12,897 bases of DNA from Bacteroidota bacterium (GTDB lineage Bacteria; Bacteroidota; Bacteroidia; NS11-12g; UBA955), in contig VMCP01000135.1 in assembly GCA_008081305.1 (NCBI GenBank), positions 1-12,897 of the forward strand, written 5' to 3'. Made by a program: the position numbers and the translations under genes. The notes beneath the pieces are model-generated. The model was not told the origin of the DNA. It saw only the letters and a program-made list of their open reading frames with translations, and searched no databases. This document shows positions 6,601-12,897 of the stretch, in pieces; positions within the stretch are counted from its first letter, which is position 1, and each line of letters opens with the position of its first letter.

Positions 6601-7197
6601 CTACTGTGCGAAATAAAAGAATAAATACAAGAAAATCCACAAAACACCTACAAAATGCCAATAGGTATGAGTTAGTGTCATTAGGCCCATATTCTTTTTG
6701 TGTACATTCAAACGAATCGATTGCACCCAAGTTGCAATTAATAGGATAATTCCTCCTAAAATATGTAGAAAGTGTAGCATGGTAATCACCCATACATAAG
6801 AAGCGCTAATATCTTCTGGTCTAGCGTTTACAAACGTAAGATCCAATCGAACCATTTGCTGCCAACCAAGGAATTGAGATATACAGAAACCGATACCCAA
6901 AATAGTAGTACCGAGCAACAAATTTTTATTGTGTGCCAACTCATCATTTTTGGCCATCTTGTAAGCATAATAAGCCGTAACTGAACTCGCAATAACAATA
7001 ATGGTTGAATACAAAAAGAAAATAGGCAGATCAAATGCCGTCCAGGCCTGTCTGCTTTCTGCATCTGGTCTATGTACCACAAAGGCACTCACGGTAGCAG
7101 CGAACAACATGGAGCTCGCTAGCATGAACAACCAAAGATTTAATTTAGCGGGGGCAACTGGATAGCTTGGGTCTTTAATTTTCTTAGATTTAACCAT
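6601..7197 (-). CDS. Second cytochrome c oxidase subunit III-like protein (five-helix form)
   Basis: A 198-residue member of the subunit III family with five helices (about 21-42, 58-79, 93-111, 134-158, 177-196). Recognisable pieces are AKLNLWLFMLASSMLFAATVS (17-37), a short SQFLGWQQM (107-115), MLHFLHILGGIILL (140-153) and the ending THTYWHFVGVLWIFLYLFFY (176-195). It lacks the long central loop of the following ctaE and is clearly a diverged relative, not a recent duplicate. Tandem pairs of this kind are usual in Bacteroidota oxidase operons; which one takes the canonical position in the complex is not known from sequence. The ATG at 7197 follows the ctaB stop by 3 nt. Confidence 0.93.
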   Translation of the reverse strand: MVKSKKIKDPSYPVAPAKLNLWLFMLASSMLFAATVSAFVVHRPDAESRQAWTAFDLPIFFLYSTIIVIASSVTAYYAYKMAKNDELAHNKNLLLGTTILGIGFCISQFLGWQQMVRLDLTFVNARPEDISASYVWVITMLHFLHILGGIILLIATWVQSIRLNVHKKNMGLMTLTHTYWHFVGVLWIFLYLFFYFAQ

Positions 7198-7200
7198 GAC

Positions 7201-8079
7201 TTAAAACAAAATGTAGCACAAAAATACAACGGGAGTATACAAAAACGAGGCATAAAGGAGTTTTCGGGCTTCCGATACTTCCAACGTTTGGAATAATCGA
7301 TAAGCCTTAAATAAAAAGAATATACCTACTGGTATAATAACAGAAATGGCTTTTATATCGGCAATACCGTATATCAACGGCATCATACTCACCAAATTTA
7401 GAATAACAGTGTAAATTAATACCTGATAAGCGCTGCGTTTGTCTCTTCCGCCTTTGGTCGGTAATAACCAATAACCCGCTTTCTGATAATCCTCATGAAG
7501 TATCCAAGCGATGGCCCAAAAGTGAGGAAATTGCCAGAAAAACTGCACTAGAAAAAGAATAAAACCTAGCTCATCAACACGTGGAACCACGGCCGCATAA
7601 CCGATCCATGGTGGCAGTGCCCCGGGAATTGCCCCAACCAGCACCGCCATGGGGCTTACTTGTTTCATGGGCGTGTATACAAATACATATACCACCAATG
7701 ACAACCCTCCTAGGAGTACAGCCAAAAATGAAGCACCCGATGCCATCAAAACAAATAGGCCAAGTATACCCGTAATCCAGCAAAATATTCGGGCCGATTT
7801 CACATCAATTCTATCTTCTACAATGGGTCGGTTCGATGTACGACTCATTTTCGCATCATTTTCTTTTTCGATGATTTGGTTCATGCCGTTGGCTGCGAAA
7901 ACAATGAACATTCCACCAATGAGAACTCCAGCGAATAACCACCAATTAAACAATGACAACCAATCCTCGCCACCGATTGACTTCAAGGCTATCAAATAAC
8001 CAAAGGAGGAGGTAGCCACCACCGTGCTGGTCAAGCGAAACTTAATCAGCTCCAAATAACTTTTAAATGTACTTTTCAT
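7201..8079 (-). CDS. ctaB: Heme O synthase (protoheme IX farnesyltransferase)
   Basis: This enzyme transfers a farnesyl group from farnesyl diphosphate to heme B, giving heme O, the precursor of the heme A used by this oxidase. At 292 residues it is full length for the UbiA-type prenyltransferase family. The diphosphate/Mg site is N67QIIEKENDAKMSRTSNRP (67-85), with Asp75, Arg80 and Arg84 in the usual places. Further hallmarks are VYTPMKQVSPMAVLVGAIPG (134-153), ALPPWIGYAA (154-163) and FWQFPHFWAIAWILHEDYQK (181-200). About nine membrane helices are predicted. It overlaps the end of ctaA by 17 nt, so the pair is probably co-translated and hands heme O to CtaA. Confidence 0.97.
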   Translation of the reverse strand: MKSTFKSYLELIKFRLTSTVVATSSFGYLIALKSIGGEDWLSLFNWWLFAGVLIGGMFIVFAANGMNQIIEKENDAKMSRTSNRPIVEDRIDVKSARIFCWITGILGLFVLMASGASFLAVLLGGLSLVVYVFVYTPMKQVSPMAVLVGAIPGALPPWIGYAAVVPRVDELGFILFLVQFFWQFPHFWAIAWILHEDYQKAGYWLLPTKGGRDKRSAYQVLIYTVILNLVSMMPLIYGIADIKAISVIIPVGIFFLFKAYRLFQTLEVSEARKLLYASFLYTPVVFLCYILF

Positions 8080-9148
8080 TTGTTTTGTTTACTGAAAGCA
8101 TCAATAGAAAACTATAGGTCAGAATTGCACTACCCAATAACACATGACCCACTTGCACCCAAGCCGGAACTACTAACCAAATATGTAAAACACCCAGCCC
8201 AATTTGAGCAAATGCAAACAATGACAACCACTGCCATGGTATATGATTATCATCAAATCTTCTAGATTGAATGTATTGGTAACCGGTATACAGTAATATT
8301 AGGACGGGCAAATACCTGTGAATAGCAAATAAGCCATCCATGCCCATTACATTAAGAATTTCTGGGTAAACCGACATTCCTCCAATGGGGATGCCCATGT
8401 CTTTGGATACAAGACCACCGAATGCCTTTAAGGCATCCACTTGCTCCCGCGACCAAGTACCTAAAATCACCTCAACAAACAGTATAATCCAGACCCATTT
8501 TAATATACCGGCATTGCGCGCAGTAAAAGTTGGAATCACGGGTTGAATCACATGCAGTGCTTTGATAAACGCGAATAAGCATAAAAAAGCTAAAACAAAA
8601 TGAAGCGAAACCATACCAGGTAATAGATTTGTCGCTACAACTAAACTACCCAACCAAGCATTCAGGATGAGGAACACAAATCCAAGAAGCATCCAAATTC
8701 GAGCACGACCAAAAATTTTGAACCAGCAAATCGCAATCCCAAAAAAAGCCACCGCAAATAAACCACTCAAAGCTCCGAACAAGCGATTGATATATTCAAT
8801 CCACGCTTTTACCGGGTGAAAGGCTTCTGGCTTATACAACGATTTCTCGTTTCTTATTTGCTCCGCTTTTTCCTTTAGACCAATTTTTTCCAAGGTTGAG
8901 GTAAAGCGCTCAAGCTTTTTTACTCGCTTTTTCAGAAATATTTGCTCGTAATCAGCGGGTAATTCAGAAGCACTAAAGGGAGGCGCCAATTGACCAAAAC
9001 ACATGGGCCAATCCGGGCAACCCATACCACTTCCCGTGGCACGAACTAAACTCCCCAAGAGAAACAATAAAAAAACAGACGAACAGGTAAGTAAACCTAT
9101 TCGTCTGTATATTTTCACGATAACTGGGTTATCGATAGATACTGACAT
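8063..9148 (-). CDS. ctaA: Heme A synthase (COX15/CtaA family)
   Basis: Oxidises the C8 methyl of heme O to a formyl group, making heme A. It has 361 residues and about eight membrane helices. The first helix ends in LGSLVRATGSGMGCPDWPMC (31-50), with the cysteine pair Cys44/Cys50. The catalytic-site motif is EYINR (118-122): Glu118 is kept, but the residue that is His in the common EYxHR form is Asn121. Other heme ligands are His183 (SLHFVLAF), His277 (AIHRYLP) and His335 (QVGHVLLGS). Between the cysteines and EYINR lies a long charged loop (about 60-112, LKKRVKKLERF and onward) that should face outside. The start ATG at 9148 comes 5 nt after the ctaD stop. The identity is secure; the His-to-Asn change may be lineage-typical. 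Confidence 0.95.
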   Translation of the reverse strand: MSVSIDNPVIVKIYRRIGLLTCSSVFLLFLLGSLVRATGSGMGCPDWPMCFGQLAPPFSASELPADYEQIFLKKRVKKLERFTSTLEKIGLKEKAEQIRNEKSLYKPEAFHPVKAWIEYINRLFGALSGLFAVAFFGIAICWFKIFGRARIWMLLGFVFLILNAWLGSLVVATNLLPGMVSLHFVLAFLCLFAFIKALHVIQPVIPTFTARNAGILKWVWIILFVEVILGTWSREQVDALKAFGGLVSKDMGIPIGGMSVYPEILNVMGMDGLFAIHRYLPVLILLYTGYQYIQSRRFDDNHIPWQWLSLFAFAQIGLGVLHIWLVVPAWVQVGHVLLGSAILTYSFLLMLSVNKTNEKYI

Positions 9149-9153
9149 TTTCT

Positions 9154-11043
9154 TTAGCTCAAGCCAAATACGCGCTTGATAGCCGCGAAGAATACACTAC
9201 CCTCTTCTACTTCTTCTACCTTCTTGGTATCAGGAGCTGATTTGGTTTCCTTGGTGTGTAACACCTCTGGTGCTGATTCATCTGGCTCATACTGAGGGAA
9301 GAAATCTTCTTCTCTATCAGGACGTGAATACTCGTAAGGACCGCGGTAAACCGTTGGTATTTCACCAGGCCAATTACCGTGAATACGCTCAACTGGAGTA
9401 CTCCATTCTAATGTATTAGACTGCCATGGATTTTGCTTGGCTTTCTTACCCTTGAAGATGTTGTAGAAGAAGTTATATAAAAATAATAACTGTGCTCCAC
9501 CACCTACGATAGCCGCAACCGTTATTAACTTATTTACATCCATCCATACGTTGAAGTCTTCTACCAATGTGAACTGATAGTAACGACGTGGTACACCTGC
9601 CAATCCCATGAAATGCATTGGGAAGAAGACCAAATATGCAGTGATGAAAGTGATCCAGAAATGGAAGTAACCTAACGTCTTGTTCATCATTCTTCCAAAC
9701 ATCTTAGGATACCAATGGTAAATACCCGCAAACATTCCAAATATCGCAGCAGATCCCATAACCAAATGGAAGTGAGCTACCACAAAGTATGAGTCGTGCA
9801 ACTGAATATCTAACGCCGCATTACCTAAGTAAATACCTGTTAATCCACCTGAAATAAAGAATGACACCAACCCTATAGAGAACAACATCGCTGGATTGAA
9901 ACGTAAGTTACCTTTCCAAAGCGTTGTTAAGTAGTTAAATGCTTTCACCGCCGATGGTACGGCAATGATCAGGGTTAAGATCATAAACACGGAACCCAAG
10001 AATGGATTCATACCCGTGATAAACATATGGTGACCCCAAACGATAAACGATAAGAAAGAAATACCCATCAATGAAATCACCATCGCCGTGTAGCCAAAGA
10101 TTGGTTTACGGGCATTGGTTGAAATCACTTCAGACGTAATACCCAAAGCTGGCATCAAGATGATATATACCTCTGGGTGCCCTAGGAACCAGAACAAGTG
10201 TTGGTACAATACGGGACTACCTCCAATATTTTCAAGTGCACCTACACCCTCAAGGTAGATATCACTGAGGTAGAAACTCGTTCCAAATGAACGGTCGAAA
10301 ATCAAGAATATAGCAGCTCCCAACAATACTGGGAAAGAAAGTAAACCAAGAATCGCTGTGAAGAAGAATGCCCAAATAGTTAATGGCATACGATTCATGC
10401 TCATTCCTTTGGTACGCATGTTCAATACGGTAGAGATATAGTTAATACCAGCTAATAAAGAACTTACGATAAACAAAGCAATCGCGGCTAACCATAAAGT
10501 CATACCCAAACCAGAACCTGGCATGGCCTTTTCTAAGGCACTTAATGGAGGGTAAACGGTCCAACCACCTGATGCGGGTCCTGTCTCAACGAATACACTT
10601 GATAATAACGTTACGGAACTCAAGAAGAAGAACCAGTAACTCAACATATTCATAAATGGAGAGGCCATATCTCTAGCACCAAGCTGCAAGGGAATGAGTA
10701 GGTTACTAAAGGTTCCACTCAAACCAGCAGTCAATACATAGAATACCATAATGGTACCGTGTATGGTAACCAAACCCATGTAAAAGTTTGGATCTAATTT
10801 TCCATCAACAGCCCATTTACCTAGAAGTGTTTCTAGGAATCCGAATTGCTCATCTGGCCAAGCCAATTGCAAACGGAAAATCAAGGACATAATTAAACCA
10901 ACCATTCCCATCACAATACCGGTGATAAGGAACTGCTTCGAGATCATCTTATGATCCATCGAGAACACGTACTTGCTGATAAAGCTTTCTTTATGCTCGT
11001 GATGATCGTGATGCGTATCTGCGTGAATTGCGGCTGTACTCAT
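9154..11043 (-). CDS. ctaD: Cytochrome c oxidase subunit I (A-type heme-copper oxidase)
   Basis: The catalytic subunit reduces O2 and pumps protons. All cofactor ligands are visible: low-spin heme a by His95 and His426, high-spin heme a3 by His424 (VAHFHL), CuB by His289, His338 and His339. Tyr293 in HPEVY is positioned for the His-Tyr crosslink. Glu291 together with Asp125 and Asn132 (RDMASPFMN) indicates a complete D-channel, and Lys367 in SAVKAFNY matches the K-channel lysine, so this is an A1-type pump. LHDSYF (415-420) and PRRY (485-488) are the Mg and heme propionate sites. The N-terminus is His-rich (HADTHHDHHEH, 7-17). The C-terminal 90 residues are soluble and acidic. At 629 residues it is longer than mitochondrial subunit I. 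The ATG is 23 nt after the ctaC stop. Confidence 0.99.
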   Translation of the reverse strand: MSTAAIHADTHHDHHEHKESFISKYVFSMDHKMISKQFLITGIVMGMVGLIMSLIFRLQLAWPDEQFGFLETLLGKWAVDGKLDPNFYMGLVTIHGTIMVFYVLTAGLSGTFSNLLIPLQLGARDMASPFMNMLSYWFFFLSSVTLLSSVFVETGPASGGWTVYPPLSALEKAMPGSGLGMTLWLAAIALFIVSSLLAGINYISTVLNMRTKGMSMNRMPLTIWAFFFTAILGLLSFPVLLGAAIFLIFDRSFGTSFYLSDIYLEGVGALENIGGSPVLYQHLFWFLGHPEVYIILMPALGITSEVISTNARKPIFGYTAMVISLMGISFLSFIVWGHHMFITGMNPFLGSVFMILTLIIAVPSAVKAFNYLTTLWKGNLRFNPAMLFSIGLVSFFISGGLTGIYLGNAALDIQLHDSYFVVAHFHLVMGSAAIFGMFAGIYHWYPKMFGRMMNKTLGYFHFWITFITAYLVFFPMHFMGLAGVPRRYYQFTLVEDFNVWMDVNKLITVAAIVGGGAQLLFLYNFFYNIFKGKKAKQNPWQSNTLEWSTPVERIHGNWPGEIPTVYRGPYEYSRPDREEDFFPQYEPDESAPEVLHTKETKSAPDTKKVEEVEEGSVFFAAIKRVFGLS

Positions 11044-11066
11044 ATCTAATTCTTTCTAGGTGTTTT

Positions 11067-12551
11067 TTAATTCAATGTTGGGTTGTTGGTTAGCATTGCT
11101 GTTTCCATTTCACCCATTTCAGTTTTACTGTCTTTTTCCTCTTTTTGTGATTCTTCAGCGATTGCAGGAGTAACCAATGGCGCTTGCGAAGCCAACCACG
11201 TATTGTATTCTGCTTCGCTATCTACTACTGTCACTTTAATTTTCATGTTGTAGTGCGCTGCACCACATATCTTGTTGCAGTATAGGTAATAATCAAATTC
11301 CTTATTACCCTTCGTTTGACGGGCTTCTGCAGTAGTCATTGTCGGTGTAAATGCAAACGACGTTGGCATACCAGGAACACAGTTCATTTGTACACGGAAA
11401 TGAGGCATGTAAGCTGAATGTATCACGTCTCTTGCTCGAAATTTGAAATTATAAGGCTTGTTCTTGACCAACACGATTTCTGTTGTCACTTTATCGTCAT
11501 CGCCGGCTCCGTTGAAGAAATCTTTATCTTTTCTATACTCAGAAATACGATTAAGAGCGGTCTTCTTGCGTTTGATATCCTTTTCTAATGTACGCTCATA
11601 AGCTCCACTCACAGCGTCTGTGTATTTCGCTTTGAGGGATTTGTAATCCTCAGGATAGGTGATATGTAGCCCTGTAGACACAAAACGATCATGACGAGCT
11701 TTCCAAGCCTTGGTAGAGTCCTCTGCTGAAGCCTGTAGCGCTTCCAATTGAGCAACTTCTTTCTTCAAATCGCCTATTAACTCTTCTACTTTACTATCTT
11801 CTGCTACACCCAGAGGGTTTGTACCAGAGATGAAGTTAAAGTTCTGGTTGCCCAACTGTTGGTCATCCCCCGCATAACGGGCCTTCCAACCAAACTGATA
11901 AGCGAATACCTCAATATCTTGTGTATCCTTTGATACCTCACCGGTAATTTTAGACCAGGTAGTGAAACCCCTCAATACCAAAAACGTCAAAACGATGGTC
12001 GGGACAATGGTCCAAATGACCTCTAATTTATTGTTGTGGAAATAATAAAGAGCCTTACGGTTTTCATTGTAACGGTAACGGAACATGAAGTAAAACAACA
12101 GGAATTCGGTTACTACGAACACAAAAAAGGTAAACCCAAAGGTCCAGTAGAACATAGAATCATATGTCTCACCATGAAGGGAAGAAGAATCCCCAAGTAA
12201 AACATACTGCCCATGATACTTAAGCTCCCAAAAAACACCTGCCAGACTTAAAACAATAAAAATGATGGCAATCCACGCATTGATATTATTCCAACTCATC
12301 ACGGATTTCCCCGTAATCTTTTCAGTTAGAGCACCAATGTCAAATGCGCGAGCGATAACCAAAATTACAAGCAGGGCTAAAACCCAAGTTAAAATGCTCA
12401 CCCAGTCCCAATTGGCTAGGCTAAATTCTTTTGGTGGCTCAACCACATCTGCAGCTGCCATTAGGATCCAAGGAGTCAATACTGTAGTCAGCATTAACAG
12501 GGCTTTCTTGATAAACGAATTCGGGCGAATTCTAAGGGTATCAAATCTCAT
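11067..12551 (-). CDS. ctaC: Cytochrome c oxidase subunit II with CuA site and a large helical insertion
   Basis: Subunit II takes electrons from cytochrome c through the binuclear CuA centre. A signal-like helix (about 14-33) is followed by two extra helices (about 49-69, 92-109) and then the canonical pair (about 133-157 and 177-195, with NNKLEVIWTIVPTIVL). The cupredoxin domain begins IEVFAYQFGWKARY (213-226). The CuA ligands are His378 (DVIHSAYMPHF), Cys425, Cys429, His433 and Met436 in YCNKICGAAHYNM; the central residue, usually Glu, is Lys. Between about 251 and 353 lies a charged, helix-rich insertion that splits the CuA domain. There is no CxxCH, so no fused cytochrome c. At 494 residues it is long for the family. 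First gene of the operon; the start is the ATG at 12551. Confidence 0.97.
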   Translation of the reverse strand: MRFDTLRIRPNSFIKKALLMLTTVLTPWILMAAADVVEPPKEFSLANWDWVSILTWVLALLVILVIARAFDIGALTEKITGKSVMSWNNINAWIAIIFIVLSLAGVFWELKYHGQYVLLGDSSSLHGETYDSMFYWTFGFTFFVFVVTEFLLFYFMFRYRYNENRKALYYFHNNKLEVIWTIVPTIVLTFLVLRGFTTWSKITGEVSKDTQDIEVFAYQFGWKARYAGDDQQLGNQNFNFISGTNPLGVAEDSKVEELIGDLKKEVAQLEALQASAEDSTKAWKARHDRFVSTGLHITYPEDYKSLKAKYTDAVSGAYERTLEKDIKRKKTALNRISEYRKDKDFFNGAGDDDKVTTEIVLVKNKPYNFKFRARDVIHSAYMPHFRVQMNCVPGMPTSFAFTPTMTTAEARQTKGNKEFDYYLYCNKICGAAHYNMKIKVTVVDSEAEYNTWLASQAPLVTPAIAEESQKEEKDSKTEMGEMETAMLTNNPTLN

Positions 12552-12579
12552 GTCTTTTCCAAAAATGGGGTTTTCACTG

Positions 12580-12613
12580 CAAATTTAACATTTCGCGTGA
12601 GTTATTCGGCCAA
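12580..12613 (-). promoter_or_regulatory. Bacteroidota-type promoter of the cytochrome oxidase operon
   Basis: On the minus strand, TTG (12611-12613) and TAAATTTG (12580-12587) are separated by 23 nt, matching the TTG-N17-23-TAnnTTTG consensus described for Flavobacterium and Bacteroides. The -7 box ends 28 nt before the ctaC ATG, leaving a leader of about 20-25 nt that contains GGAAAAGAC just before the start. It is the only convincing promoter I see for the eleven-gene operon; the internal gaps of 23 nt or less hold no comparable element. Confidence 0.65.
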
Positions 12614-12690
12614 TCCTATGCCTTTTTTTCATATTTAGAACCCTTCTTCGAATAGGCCAAACGTATAATTCGTTTTGTACTTTTTAATAT

Positions 12691-12897
12691 TCAACGAGTT
12701 GCATCTCTGTATGCCCTTGACAAGGCATGAAAATCTGTAACCGATAAGGCCTCCGCACGCAACGTTTTCCACTCCTCCGGTAATTGAAATTTTGGATATT
12801 GCATTATCATGCTTTTCAAGGAGTTAGATAATGTTTTTCGCCGTTGTGAAAAAGCTTGTTTAACGACTTGACGTAAAAACTTCCACTCGGGTAGATC
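12691..12897 (-). CDS. rsmA: 16S rRNA dimethyladenosine transferase RsmA (KsgA), C-terminal end only
   Basis: An open frame of 68 codons enters from the right edge and stops with TGA at 12691-12693. The visible part (DLPEWKFLRQVVKQAFSQRR, then KTLSNSLKSM) matches the C-terminal helical domain of KsgA/RsmA, which has the signature AFxQRRKTLxNSL and ends in RxExLSxxxFxxLxxA. RsmA dimethylates two adjacent adenines near the 3' end of 16S rRNA during 30S assembly. The catalytic N-terminal Rossmann domain lies outside the window. It ends 139 nt before the oxidase operon on the same strand. I saw no clear terminator between them, so some read-through is possible. Confidence 0.9.
   Translation of the reverse strand, partial: DLPEWKFLRQVVKQAFSQRRKTLSNSLKSMIMQYPKFQLPEEWKTLRAEALSVTDFHALSRAYRDATR

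Noticed and set aside
6588..6647. Longer subunit III starting at 6647
   Set aside because: The added residues (MFCGFSCIYSF...) are the out-of-frame tail of the preceding subunit III-like gene; the ATG at 6587 fits the family.
7649..7999. Plus-strand 116-codon frame opposite ctaB
   Set aside because: Antisense to strongly conserved ctaB motifs, with no family resemblance or promoter; a shadow frame.
11067..11200. Fused cytochrome c domain on subunit II (caa3 type)
   Set aside because: The C-terminal tail after the CuA site is a short acidic stretch without CxxCH.
12262..12588. Plus-strand 108-codon frame opposite the start of ctaC
   Set aside because: Antisense to the conserved N-terminal helices of subunit II, and it covers most of the operon leader; no independent support.
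12614..12690. Terminator between rsmA and the oxidase operon
   Set aside because: Some inverted pieces (TTCGAA, AATAGGCC) are present, but I could not form a convincing stem followed by a T-tract.

Overview
The window looks like a stretch of chromosome from an aerobic member of the Bacteroidota, probably the Flavobacteriia. Three things point there: moderate to low GC, promoter boxes of the TAnnTTTG type, and a cytochrome c oxidase operon with two subunit III genes in tandem, a subunit II with extra N-terminal membrane helices, a CNKIC copper site and a His-rich subunit I N-terminus. No species can be named from the sequence alone. I see no mobile elements, CRISPR arrays, tRNA or rRNA genes, and no gene-free stretch longer than 300 bases.

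Left part (1-3620): the N-terminal 559 codons of gcvP (glycine cleavage P-protein, minus strand, running off the left edge), then radC (minus strand), then a divergent recA (plus strand) that ends in a clear intrinsic terminator. gcvP, radC and recA each have a TAnnTTTG box only 8-11 nt before the start codon, which suggests very short leaders.

Main part (12551 down to 3621, minus strand): eleven tightly packed genes that form one aa3-type cytochrome c oxidase operon. In transcription order they are subunit II (ctaC), subunit I (ctaD), heme A synthase (ctaA), heme O synthase (ctaB), a five-helix subunit III-like protein, subunit III (ctaE), subunit IV (ctaF), a Sco copper chaperone, a DUF420/CtaM-like membrane protein, a 79-residue secreted or membrane-anchored CPMC miniprotein, and a DUF983 zinc-ribbon membrane protein. 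Gaps are 23 nt or less and several genes overlap. A TTG-N23-TAnnTTTG promoter lies just upstream of ctaC. Together the genes encode the enzyme core, its heme a supply (CtaB then CtaA) and a copper or maturation module (Sco, DUF420 and possibly the last two proteins). No SURF1 or Cox11 gene is present, and the alternative complex III genes that often precede this operon in Bacteroidota are absent. Instead the 3' end of rsmA/ksgA lies upstream and runs off the right edge.

Most of the content is well-known biology. The least explained parts are the last two operon genes (the CPMC miniprotein and DUF983), a charged helical insertion inside the CuA domain of subunit II, and a charged loop plus an Asn at a usual His position in heme A synthase.
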